Source: Allosalinactinospora lopnorensis (GTDB taxonomy: Bacteria; Actinomycetota; Actinomycetes; Streptosporangiales; Streptosporangiaceae). From it: a stretch of DNA of 64,000 nucleotides. Position 1 is the stretch's first letter, and each line of letters begins with the position of its first letter. Below the pieces are notes generated by a model. The model ran no database searches. It was given only the letters and a program-made list of their open reading frames with translations, and was not told where the DNA came from. The stretch spans positions 1 through 64,000 of the forward strand of contig NZ_LAJC01000010.1 in assembly GCF_000981225.1 (NCBI RefSeq), written 5' to 3'. Shown in pieces: positions 26,541 to 34,320 of this stretch. The position numbers and the translations under genes were made by a program.

Positions 26541-27935
26541 GTGGCGCGGCGCTACCTGCAGCGCATCGTCGCGCTGCGGGTCAAGCTGGTCATCGTCGGC
26601 CTGCTCCTGGCGAGCCTCCTCCTTTTCCTGGTCGACTACGTCGGTGCTGAACGCGCCTGGGCGTGGAGCCGCACCGTTCCGTTCGGAGAGCTGGGCGCCG
26701 CCACCCTGTCCACCGGCATCATCGGCGTGGTCTGGGAGTGGTTCGTCCGCGCCGACGCCTCCGAACAGTTGCGCCGCACCCTGCTGGAGATCGGCGAGCA
26801 GCAGCGCCCGGCCCTGGCCCGCGCAGCGGCCTCGGTGATCCTTGGCGACGACCGGTTGCTCGACAGCCTGCTCGCCACGGACACCACCGACCGGGTGCTG
26901 CGCGCATCGCTGATCTCGGCCAGCGGCAACGAGAATCTCGCCGAAGGGCTGCGCGGCGGAATCATGGGCCGGGTCCTCTCCGGCGAGGACCACTGGGAGA
27001 ACTACCGCGCCCGGACCTACGTCACCGACTCCGCCGACCTGCTGGAGGATGGCGGGATCGACCCGTTCTTCGACTTCACCGTGGAGATCCGCTACGAAAC
27101 AGTGCTGCGCAAGTCGGTGTTCCGGTTCGGCGCCTCGATGTCCCGGACGACCCACGCGGAGATGACCGAGGATCGGGCGTTCGACGGCTGCTGGCTCCTC
27201 GCCCGGTCCCGCCGCTTCTACCCCGACCTGGACGAGGGGTTGTTCCGGCTGCGCTACATGCGGGTGGCGGGCATCGACCTCGACGTGAACAGCCGGAGCG
27301 AACAGGACCGGCTCGTCTACACGGCGGAGTCGGCCCGCCTCGGAGAGCTCATCGGAACCCGGGTCAGCGTGGAGTACCGCTACTCGATGAAGTTCGACAA
27401 GCGCGGGCACAGCTACGTGATGAACACCCGGGTCCCCACCCGGCGGGCCGAGTACGAACTGGACTACTCCCGGTCGAGCATCGTCCACGTCAACGTGTTC
27501 ACCTTCCTCCTCTGCGGAACGTCCCCGACCGTCCGCACCGGCGAGGCCACCCCCGGCCGGGAATCGTCCAGGTCGACACGGACGGCTGGACGTTCCCGCC
27601 GGGCGGGCTCGCCTTCGCCTGGGTACTCGCCGCTGAGCACGAGGAGGAGTTCCTGTGCCGGATCAGCGCATCGCCCGACCGGGCGCCGGAGAAGGGGCGC
27701 CCGGAACGCCGAGCGCGGCGGAAGGCCGGGGTGCGGTGCCGTACCGGTCTCTCTGCCCGTTTTTCCTGGACGACCGTGCCGTTATGGCCACGACCGGACC
27801 CGCCGCGTGGTCATAACGGCACGAAGGACGCATTATCCCTCGTCCGGAGTGGCGGCGGCGAGGACACGGCCCAGCAGGCGGAGGGTGTCGGTGCGGATGG
27901 TGCGCCCGTTGCCAAAGCGGGGGCGTGCGGTGTAG
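26541..27935 (+). CDS. Unrecognised two-helix membrane protein, C terminus probably frameshifted
   Basis: I do not recognise a family. Two hydrophobic helices lie near residues 15-33 (LVIVGLLLASLLLFLVDYV) and 48-68 (LGAATLSTGIIGVVWEWFV). The region after them is well-behaved coding sequence to about residue 330 (ASEQLRRTLLEIGEQQRPALAR, YRYSMKFDKRGHSYVMN). From about 27550 the frame given becomes Arg/Ser-rich and implausible, whereas the next frame reads GIVQVDTDGWTFPPGGLAFAW, which looks real. One missing base near 27558 would join them. The true stop is unclear; the hairpin at 27775 suggests the gene ends before it. GTG 26541 is a tentative start. Confidence 0.6.
   Translation: MARRYLQRIVALRVKLVIVGLLLASLLLFLVDYVGAERAWAWSRTVPFGELGAATLSTGIIGVVWEWFVRADASEQLRRTLLEIGEQQRPALARAAASVILGDDRLLDSLLATDTTDRVLRASLISASGNENLAEGLRGGIMGRVLSGEDHWENYRARTYVTDSADLLEDGGIDPFFDFTVEIRYETVLRKSVFRFGASMSRTTHAEMTEDRAFDGCWLLARSRRFYPDLDEGLFRLRYMRVAGIDLDVNSRSEQDRLVYTAESARLGELIGTRVSVEYRYSMKFDKRGHSYVMNTRVPTRRAEYELDYSRSSIVHVNVFTFLLCGTSPTVRTGEATPGRESSRSTRTAGRSRRAGSPSPGYSPLSTRRSSCAGSAHRPTGRRRRGARNAERGGRPGCGAVPVSLPVFPGRPCRYGHDRTRRVVITARRTHYPSSGVAAARTRPSRRRVSVRMVRPLPKRGRAV
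27775..27823. terminator. Bidirectional terminator
   Basis: An 18-bp stem with one G-T mismatch (27775-27792 with 27806-27823) and a 13-nt loop lies between the membrane protein gene and the convergent minus-strand gene at 27833. Confidence 0.65.
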
Positions 27936-28105
27936 GGCGCCATACGGCACAGCGGCTCATAGCCGATCTTCCACCAGAGGCCGTACTCCTCGTGCAGCGA
28001 ATGCAGTTCGTCCGGCAGCTCCGGCGCGGGCGGGAGAAGGGTCATGGCCTGGGTCGGGTCCGCGGCGCTCTCCGGCGCCGGGGCGGGAACGGTAGGCTCG
28101 GACAT
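27833..28105 (-). CDS. Small hypothetical protein
   Basis: This is a 90-residue protein with a Pro/Ala-rich N terminus (MSEPTVPAPAPESAADPTQ) and a more ordered C-terminal half (LHSLHEEYGLWWKIGYEPLC, FGNGRTIRTDTLRLLGRVLAA). There is no signal or membrane helix. The ATG at 28105 is preceded by GAGGA at suitable distance; the frame stays open upstream but without a better start. It is transcribed away from the XRE gene. No family is recognised. Confidence 0.6.
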   Translation of the reverse strand: MSEPTVPAPAPESAADPTQAMTLLPPAPELPDELHSLHEEYGLWWKIGYEPLCRMAPYTARPRFGNGRTIRTDTLRLLGRVLAAATPDEG

Positions 28106-28342
28106 CGTCACCAGCTTCCTCAGGTTCTTGGTGGCCATGGCCCGGGACAGTCGCCACTGTCGCCGGGCTCTTTGCTGTTCCCGGCTCCGGCGGCCGAACT
28201 TTCCGCGTTTTCCACAATCCACCGGAAGCCATGCCCCGACAATGCCGAACCTCGTACCTTCTTTCTAGAGCTACACCCTTCCAGCGGAAACGTACGGAGG
28301 GTTGTGGTTAGAGGCAATATAGGTGCGGTAGAAGGCGGTAAA

Positions 28343-29164
28343 ATGGCTATATCGCGCAAGTCAGCGCGGCTCCGGTTCGGGTTCGAGGTCCGGCGGAGCC
28401 GCCAGCGAGCAGGGATGACACAGCAGCAGGTCGCAAAGGCGCTGCACATCTCGCAATCGCATTTGTCCGATGTCGAGGTCGGAAAGAAAGGGCTCGGGAC
28501 AGAACAAATCCCCCGATTGGACAGCGTCCTTAACGCCGGTGGGACACTGGTGAAAAGGTGGCAGGATCTGCACCGCGAGGACGGCTATGCCGAATGGTTC
28601 CGCGACGTGGTGACGTTGGAGCAGGAGGCGACCGAGATCCGGCTCTACCAGTCCTCGGTGATCCCGGGCCTGTTCCAGACCCCCGAGTACGCCCATGAGC
28701 TGATCCAGCTCGGCAACCCGGGCACCGCCCCGGCCGTGGTCGCCGAACAGGTGGAGGCCCGGATCCGGCGCCAGGAGATCTTCACGGCCGAGAAGGGGCC
28801 GGTGGTCATGGCGGTGATCGAGGAGCACGTGCTGCGTCGCCCGATCGGCGGTACCGAAGTCATGGCCGCCCAACTCGACAAGCTACTGAAGCTGGCCCGC
28901 CCGCCCCGGGTGACGGTCCAGGTGGTACCCATGGACACACCGGAGCACTACGGCATGGACGGCTCATTCGCGCTGTTCGTTATCCCAGAGAAGGGACACC
29001 TCGCCTACACCGAATCCCGACTCTCCAGCGACCCACGAGACGACCAACCGGCCATCGATGCCTATATGGGAATATTCGGGAACCTGCGCGGGGTCGCGCT
29101 CGCCCCCCACGCCTCGCGCGCCCTCATCGAGAAGATCAGGAGAGAGTTCGATGCTCACCCGTGA
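28343..29164 (+). CDS. XRE-family regulator with DUF5753
   Basis: This 273-residue protein has an N-terminal Cro/CI helix-turn-helix (about 8-65: FGFEVRRSRQRAGMTQQQVAKAL, ISQSHLSDVEVGKKG) and a C-terminal DUF5753 domain (about 90-265) with IRLYQSSVIPGLFQTPEYAHEL and RVTVQVVPMDTPEHYGMDGSF. This is the Scr1-type architecture, very common in actinomycetes next to a DUF397 gene. The 28280-28342 leader is AT-rich, and GAAGG lies before the ATG. The last 14 bp overlap the DUF397 start, so the two are co-translated. Confidence 0.92.
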   Translation: MAISRKSARLRFGFEVRRSRQRAGMTQQQVAKALHISQSHLSDVEVGKKGLGTEQIPRLDSVLNAGGTLVKRWQDLHREDGYAEWFRDVVTLEQEATEIRLYQSSVIPGLFQTPEYAHELIQLGNPGTAPAVVAEQVEARIRRQEIFTAEKGPVVMAVIEEHVLRRPIGGTEVMAAQLDKLLKLARPPRVTVQVVPMDTPEHYGMDGSFALFVIPEKGHLAYTESRLSSDPRDDQPAIDAYMGIFGNLRGVALAPHASRALIEKIRREFDAHP

Positions 29165-29333
29165 GTGGACCACGTCCAGCTACTCCCAAGGCGGCATGGA
29201 CAACTGCGTCGCGGCCCGCAGCGCCTCCCCCTCCACAGTGGACGTACGCGACTCCCGGCACCCCGAACACGGTCACCTCACCTTCGGCACCGCCGAATGG
29301 CACGCCTTCCTGGCCGAGGCCGACCGGCTCTGA
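29151..29333 (+). CDS. DUF397 protein
   Basis: This is a 60-residue protein beginning MLTREWTTSSYSQGGMDNCVAAR, with the DUF397 consensus WxxSSYSxxxxNCVEV and the VDVRDSRHPEHGHLTFGTAEWHAFLAE end. It overlaps the XRE gene by 14 bp. Such pairs behave like a regulator and its small antagonist (Scr1/Scr2 type) and have been compared with toxin-antitoxin systems. AGGAGAGAG lies about six bases upstream of the ATG. Confidence 0.9.
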   Translation: MLTREWTTSSYSQGGMDNCVAARSASPSTVDVRDSRHPEHGHLTFGTAEWHAFLAEADRL

Positions 29334-29393
29334 CGGCAGTTTCCCCCTGGCTCTCGACGGCGAACGGCACCGATCCGGCCGCCCACCGTTCCC

Positions 29394-32300
29394 TTAGTCG
29401 AGCGCGAGCATGATCATCTCCGCGGCCGGTGCCTCGCCGTTGAGGCGTTGCTGGAGCAGCGTCACCCCGGCCGCGATCTCGCGGAAGTCGTCACCGAGGG
29501 CGGAGCCCCGGGTCGCGGCGTCGGCCTCGGCGGCCAGGAAGAGCGCGGCCAGCCGGATGGACGTCGCCGTCTCGGGCGTCAGTCGCTCCCGTCGGGTGAA
29601 GACCGGAACGGCGAGTTCCTCCAGGCGGTGCGCTACTTCGCTGACCCAGGCATGCGGGGAGCGTTCTTCGCTCGGGTCGAGGTGCTGGAGCAGGGCCTCA
29701 CCCGCCGCCGGAGCTGTTTCCGCGAGGGTGTCGAAGGAGGGGCGGTAAGCGGCTTCGCCGATGCCGACCTCTGGGAGGAATTCCAAAACGAAGGCCGTAA
29801 CAAAGCCCTGGGAATCCGTGCTGCTGGCCAAGGTGCGGGAAAGCGCATCGGAGAGGGCGGTGCCCGTGAGGCTGGTGTGGTCGAGGTCGAGGGCACGGTC
29901 ACGGGCAAGAGCACGGGCATGGGAGAGGGCACGGGCGAGGGCACGAGCACGGTCACGGGCACGGTCGAGGGCAAAGTCGAGGGCAAGGTCACGGGCACGG
30001 GCGAGGTCGAGGGCAAGGTCACGGGCACGGTCACGGGCATGGTCGAGGGCACGGTCACGGGCGAGGGCACGGGCGAGGGCACGGGCGAGGGTATGGGCAC
30101 GGTCGAGGCCGAGGACGCGGTCGCGGGCGCGGTCACGGTTACGGGCACGGGCGAGGTCGAGGCCGAGGTCCCGAAGGCATTCGATCGACCAGACGACCAG
30201 CAACTCCGGGAGTGGCGCATCCGAAGCGCGCAGGTCGGCTTCGACATATCGGGGGAGCGTCGCGGTATTGAGCACTGCGCCGGATGCGGTGCCACCCGGC
30301 GTCCACAGCTCCGGGCGGTCACCATCGGCTCTGGCCCAGACGGCGCAGTCGGGCCTCGGGAGCCGGTGCCGCGGGGCACGGTCCGCCAACTCCGCCCGGG
30401 TGGGCAGCCGATAGCTGCGCTGGCCGTCGAGAATCCCGTTGGCCCACTGCACGAAGGCGACCGCATCCGTTCCCCGGACACCGAGGAGCATTTCGGGGCT
30501 GTGGTCGGCGTCTTCCGGGGCGTCCGGACCGCGGTGCGCTCCGTCCGTCGCCATGGCCTGGAATTGGGCGTACAGCTTCGCTGTGATGGGACGGATGCAG
30601 AGCCGGCCGCCGCTGGGCAGGTCCACGGTCTCGCCCAGGTGCCGCACGAGGAGCACCCCGACGGCCAGCCGCCGCCGCTGCGAATCCGGGCCCTCGTCGA
30701 GCGCCCCGGAAAGCACCTCGTCCAGCCGGTCGCGCAGCTCCGGGGCGAGTTCCCGGGCCTGCTCGGCACACTCGGAGGCAAGGGCGAGGGCAGGGACGGG
30801 GGCGTGTTCCACGTCGAGACAGACCCGCACGACCGGGTCGGCGTCGGCACGGGCCGCGTACAGCAGGAAGGTCTCCCGCCACCAGTCGCCGCCGACCAGT
30901 TCGGCCAGGTCGTCGGGCAGCCCGCGGTCTTTCAGGTGTGAGGCCGCCAGGTACTCCTGGAAGGTCTGGTGCGCGAAGGCGTACTTCTCGTTCTCCCGCT
31001 CGAGGAGCAGGCCGGAGACCACCACGTCGGCGAGGAAGCCCCCTGGCTCCAGATCCGGGGCGACCCGAGCCAAACCGGGGCCAATCTCCGCCAGGATCTC
31101 GCATCGATCCAGGTCGCGGACCCGGCGGCGCATCATCGTGTGGGCGACCTCGCGCAGCACCACCTCGGACTGTTCCCCGGTCAGCGGCACCTGGAGATCC
31201 TTGGCCTCCTGACGCCGCCAGAGCATGACCTCGCACACCTCGCGGTACAGCTCGGCGCGGCTGCCGGGAAGGACGTTCCGGTAGTGGTGCACGTTGGTGA
31301 TCATGGTGAGCAGCAGCGGGTTGACGGTCAGCTCGTGCAGCTCGGGATGGTGGCGCAGCCGATCCAGCAGATCCTCGGCGCTCTTTCCAGCGTTCTCGTG
31401 AATCTCCTCATCGCTCTGGTCGTGGCCGTTCCTCCGCTCGACGGCCAGGTACCACTGGCGAACGAATCGATCGACCTGCTCGGGGGTGAGCCGCTGGGTC
31501 TGCAGCACCACGGCGCCGACGCCGGTGAGCGGGGTGCTGAGGTAGCCGTGCGGGCGGGAGGTGACCACGAAGTGGTTCTTCGGGTACCGCTCGATCTGAC
31601 GTTCCACCCAGGCCACGACCCGGCGGCGCTCCTCCGCGCGGGGCACCTCGTCCAGCCCGTCCAGCAGGACCACGCATCCGCCCCGGTCCAGGCGGCGCTG
31701 GAACCAGTCGGGCGGCTCGGTCAGTCGTCTCCGTTCGAGCACCTCCCGCAGGATCTCCGGCAGTCCGGACTGCTGGTCCGAGAGGATCTGCTCGACGTGG
31801 TCGCGCAGGTAGAGCAGGATCGGCGTGCCGCGCCGCCCTTTCCACCTCTTCCGCGTCCGGCAGACCCGGCGCGCGGTGTGGCGCAGCAGCGTGGTCTTGC
31901 CGCTTCCGGGCGCGCCCAGTACCGCCAGCACCGCCGGTTCCGAGCGTTCCAGCAACTCACCCAGCGACTGCCGCTCGCCCGGGGCCTCGGCGAACCGGGC
32001 CAGCACATCCGCCGACACCTGGTGCGGAGCGCGCGGGACCAGGGCCACATCGACGAAGACGTCATCGAGATCCAGGTCGAATCCGGGTCTGTTCTTCAAG
32101 CCCTTCTGGTCGATGTAGCGGGAACTGTGCAGCATGTGGCGGCGGTGCCGCTTGGCGAACCCGTTCCCGAACACCGTGCGCCGCGCCGTTCGGTCGATAC
32201 CGGCCGCCACCCGCTCGCTCCACAGTTCCTTCAGCTTCTTGGCGATATCTCCACCGAAGGCGAGCCCGACCACGGCCACCTCGTACCCCAAGGCGAGCAG

Positions 32301-32417
32301 CCCCGCCGCGACCGGCCGCTCCGCGACCAGTTCCGGCCAGGTCACCCCAGCGGCGACTGGGAACACAGCGAGAGCGATGAAGCTGAGGCGCGAGACCATG
32401 CTGCCGATGTCTGCCAT
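29394..32417 (-). CDS. NACHT NTPase with FGE-like region and hexapeptide-poor Arg/Leu-Ala/Asp repeat
   Basis: This is a STAND-class protein of 1007 residues. It begins with two hydrophobic segments (about 8-30, 35-55) and the actinobacterial NACHT prefix (HRRHMLHSSRYIDQKGL...DDVFVDVALVPRAPHQV). The NACHT domain (about 160-330) has Walker A LGAPGSGKTTLL and Walker B VVLLDGLDEVP. Helical repeats follow (FAHQTFQEYLAASHL). Residues about 600-720 resemble a formylglycine-generating-enzyme fold (VRGTDAVAFVQWANGI...YRLPTRAELADRA). Residues about 749-846 are a two-residue periodic [R/L][A/D] repeat encoded by a hexanucleotide array. Bacterial NACHT proteins include antiphage sensors; that role here is inference. 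No clear ribosome binding site precedes the ATG. Confidence 0.88.
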   Translation of the reverse strand: MADIGSMVSRLSFIALAVFPVAAGVTWPELVAERPVAAGLLALGYEVAVVGLAFGGDIAKKLKELWSERVAAGIDRTARRTVFGNGFAKRHRRHMLHSSRYIDQKGLKNRPGFDLDLDDVFVDVALVPRAPHQVSADVLARFAEAPGERQSLGELLERSEPAVLAVLGAPGSGKTTLLRHTARRVCRTRKRWKGRRGTPILLYLRDHVEQILSDQQSGLPEILREVLERRRLTEPPDWFQRRLDRGGCVVLLDGLDEVPRAEERRRVVAWVERQIERYPKNHFVVTSRPHGYLSTPLTGVGAVVLQTQRLTPEQVDRFVRQWYLAVERRNGHDQSDEEIHENAGKSAEDLLDRLRHHPELHELTVNPLLLTMITNVHHYRNVLPGSRAELYREVCEVMLWRRQEAKDLQVPLTGEQSEVVLREVAHTMMRRRVRDLDRCEILAEIGPGLARVAPDLEPGGFLADVVVSGLLLERENEKYAFAHQTFQEYLAASHLKDRGLPDDLAELVGGDWWRETFLLYAARADADPVVRVCLDVEHAPVPALALASECAEQARELAPELRDRLDEVLSGALDEGPDSQRRRLAVGVLLVRHLGETVDLPSGGRLCIRPITAKLYAQFQAMATDGAHRGPDAPEDADHSPEMLLGVRGTDAVAFVQWANGILDGQRSYRLPTRAELADRAPRHRLPRPDCAVWARADGDRPELWTPGGTASGAVLNTATLPRYVEADLRASDAPLPELLVVWSIECLRDLGLDLARARNRDRARDRVLGLDRAHTLARALARALARDRALDHARDRARDLALDLARARDLALDFALDRARDRARALARALSHARALARDRALDLDHTSLTGTALSDALSRTLASSTDSQGFVTAFVLEFLPEVGIGEAAYRPSFDTLAETAPAAGEALLQHLDPSEERSPHAWVSEVAHRLEELAVPVFTRRERLTPETATSIRLAALFLAAEADAATRGSALGDDFREIAAGVTLLQQRLNGEAPAAEMIMLALD
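29879..30172. repeat. Hexanucleotide tandem array inside the NACHT gene
   Basis: About 49 consecutive hexamers follow the consensus GGKCRM on the plus strand (GGGCAC, GGTCAC, GGGCGA, GGTCGA and variants). On the coding strand each encodes Arg or Leu followed by Ala or Asp. Because the unit is 6 bp, gain or loss of units preserves the frame and adds or removes two residues. The array leaves no stop codon in several frames, which creates long spurious plus-strand ORFs. Confidence 0.85.
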
Positions 32418-32728
32418 AACAGGCGTGTCCGTACTCTGTGCCGAGGGTCGGGTCCGGAGCTGATTATGTCGCCGTCAGCGCGGAGACGCGCCAAAACGAC
32501 GAAAACGCGACATTTGATATCGGTCGATGTTGGCGGATGGTCATCCGACCTTTGGTGCCGCCGAGTAGCGCCTTTCTGGCCGAAGCCGAGCACAAGCCCA
32601 CCCTCTGACCTCGGAAAACGACAATCGCTAGTCGTGGTGATCCCGACCCGTTCGAATTGGACAAAGCGCGGACAAAGCACCGGTTCCGCCGAAATTGGCG
32701 TTCGGATGGAACCCGATCCCCGGTGGGA
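32418..32728. other. Intergenic region upstream of the NACHT gene
   Basis: This region presumably contains the NACHT promoter (minus strand). It is less GC-rich than its surroundings (for example 32500-32560), which fits acquired DNA. No gene, terminator or known operator is recognised. Confidence 0.35.
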
Positions 32729-32840
32729 GCGTCTCAATAGAACAGCTGAAAGATGTTCGACGGTGGCATGTCCGTCCCATGTCCCCTCGGGCTCGCCGAA
32801 ACGGCGAAACCGGTCCTCATTTTGAGGGGGTGCACGGACC
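32729..32840 (+). promoter_or_regulatory. Conserved leader, copy B
   Basis: This is the partner of the leader at 25894-26012. The 31-nt core (32767-32797) differs at one base. The following hairpin TCGCC-GAAAC-GGCGA (32793-32807) keeps the stem but changes the loop. GAGGGGG precedes the GTG start. Confidence 0.6.
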
Positions 32841-33107
32841 GTGACAATCCTGGTGATTATCTCCGGGCTCGTACTACTTGTGACCGCTCTGGGGTTCCTG
32901 GTCGCGGTGTCGGTCAGGATCAAGCTCGACGACCGCCGCAGGGCTTACCGTTCCCTGCGCAACGACGAAGACGGCGGCACGCTCTCCAACTCGGGGCGCC
33001 GCCTGGTCGACCTGAACTTCCCCGAACAGCCCGCCATCCCCGATCCCCGCGAGCCGCGTGAGGACGACGAAGGCGGGGCCGCCAGGCACGACCGTATCGG
33101 AGCCTGA
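32841..33107 (+). CDS. Small membrane protein, paralogue B
   Basis: This is an 88-residue paralogue of the protein at 26013. One transmembrane helix (about 2-24, TILVIISGLVLLVTALGFLVAVS) is followed by RIKLDDRRRAYRSLRNDEDGG and an acidic/Pro tail (FPEQPAIPDPREPREDDEGG). The GTG start aligns with the ATG of copy A. Both copies keep the same length and leader, so they are probably expressed under the same signal. Function is unknown. Confidence 0.75.
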   Translation: MTILVIISGLVLLVTALGFLVAVSVRIKLDDRRRAYRSLRNDEDGGTLSNSGRRLVDLNFPEQPAIPDPREPREDDEGGAARHDRIGA

Positions 33108-33164
33108 CGGCCATCGGCGCCGGCTCGGTGCCTTTGGGGCGCCGGGCGACCGGCGCCGGCGCGC

Positions 33165-34310
33165 TCAATCCCCGAGCGCCTGGAGCAGGTCGGCGACGAG
33201 GTCCTCGACCGACTCGATCCCCACTGAGAGCCGCACCAGGTCGTCCGGCACCTCCAGGGGCGATCCCGCCGCCGAGGCGTGCGTCATCCGCCCGGGGTGC
33301 TCGATCAGGGACTCCACCCCGCCCAGGGATTCCCCGAGGGTGAAGACCCGCGCCCGCTCGCAGACCCGCAGCGCGGCCTCCTCCCCGTCGCGCAGCCGGA
33401 ACGAGACCATGCCGCCGAACGCCCGCATCTGGCGCTCCGCCACCTTGTGGCCCGGGTGGTCCGGCAGGCCGGGGTAGTAGACCCGGGTCACGCCGGGGTG
33501 GCGCGTGAGCTCGTCGACGACCCGTTCGGCGTTCGCGCAGTGCCGGTCCATCCGCACGCCGAGCGTCTTGATGCCGCGCAACGTGAGCCAGGCGTCGAAC
33601 GGCCCGGCGATCGCGCCCATGGACTTCTGGTGGAAGGCGAGCCGCTCCCCCAGCTCGGGGTCGGCCACCACGAGCGCGCCGCCCACGACATCGGAGTGGC
33701 CGCCCAGGTACTTGGTCGTGGAGTGCACAACGGCGTCGGCACCGTGCGGGATCGGCTGCTGCAGGTAGGGCGAGGCGAACGTGTTGTCGACGACCAGCAG
33801 CGCACCCGCGTCGTGCGCGATGCCGGCCAGTGTCTCGATGTCGCCGATGTTCAGCAGCGGGTTCGTCGGGGTCTCCGCCCAGACGGCGACGGTCTCCGGC
33901 CGCACGGCCGCGCGCACCGCGTCGGGGTCGGACTGCGGCACGGCGTCCCAGCTCACCCCCCAGCGCTGAAGGACCTTGGAGAACAGCCGGAACGTGCCGC
34001 CGTAGGCGTCGCCGGGGATGATGACGTGGCTGCCGGGTTCGGCGACGGTGCGCAGCAGCGTGTCCTCGGCCGCCATACCGGAGGCGAACGCGAACCCACG
34101 CGTCCCGGACTCCAGCGCGGCGAGGCACTCCTCCAGTGCGTCGCGGGTGGGGTTGGCGGCGCGGGAGTACTCGTATCCGCCGCGCAGCCCGCCGACACCG
34201 TCCTGGGCGTAGGTGCTCGTCTGGTAGATGGGAACCACGACCGCACCCGTCTCAGCGTCGGCCTCCTGGCCCGCGTGGATGGCCAGTGTCTGAAACCCGT
34301 CGAACGTCAT
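33165..34310 (-). CDS. metB: Cystathionine gamma-synthase family PLP enzyme
   Basis: It joins O-succinyl- or O-acetyl-homoserine with cysteine to give cystathionine, or may act as a gamma-lyase; sequence alone does not settle this. The 381-residue protein has the family pattern YSRAANPTRDALEECLAALE, the substrate tyrosine region, and the PLP lysine in VHSTTKYLGGHSDVVGG. ATG 34310 gives the usual N terminus TFDGFQTLAIHAGQ; a GTG 21 bases upstream is possible. It follows the acyltransferase stop by about 10 bp, so the two form an operon. cbs lies just upstream on the same strand. Confidence 0.93.
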   Translation of the reverse strand: MTFDGFQTLAIHAGQEADAETGAVVVPIYQTSTYAQDGVGGLRGGYEYSRAANPTRDALEECLAALESGTRGFAFASGMAAEDTLLRTVAEPGSHVIIPGDAYGGTFRLFSKVLQRWGVSWDAVPQSDPDAVRAAVRPETVAVWAETPTNPLLNIGDIETLAGIAHDAGALLVVDNTFASPYLQQPIPHGADAVVHSTTKYLGGHSDVVGGALVVADPELGERLAFHQKSMGAIAGPFDAWLTLRGIKTLGVRMDRHCANAERVVDELTRHPGVTRVYYPGLPDHPGHKVAERQMRAFGGMVSFRLRDGEEAALRVCERARVFTLGESLGGVESLIEHPGRMTHASAAGSPLEVPDDLVRLSVGIESVEDLVADLLQALGD

Positions 34311-34320
34311 GCGGCCCAGA

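Noticed and set aside
26663-29164. Single 833-codon protein joining the membrane protein to the XRE regulator
   Set aside because: The frame runs through a terminator hairpin and across a convergent minus-strand gene. The XRE protein has its own start and leader at 28343.
29879-30172. CRISPR-like array
   Set aside because: The units are contiguous 6-bp repeats inside a coding frame, with no spacers and no cas genes nearby.
29448-30941. Long plus-strand open frame opposite the NACHT gene
   Set aside because: It exists because the hexanucleotide array and GC bias remove stops. Its translation is Gly/Glu/Thr repeats and non-family sequence, whereas the minus strand encodes a clear NACHT protein.
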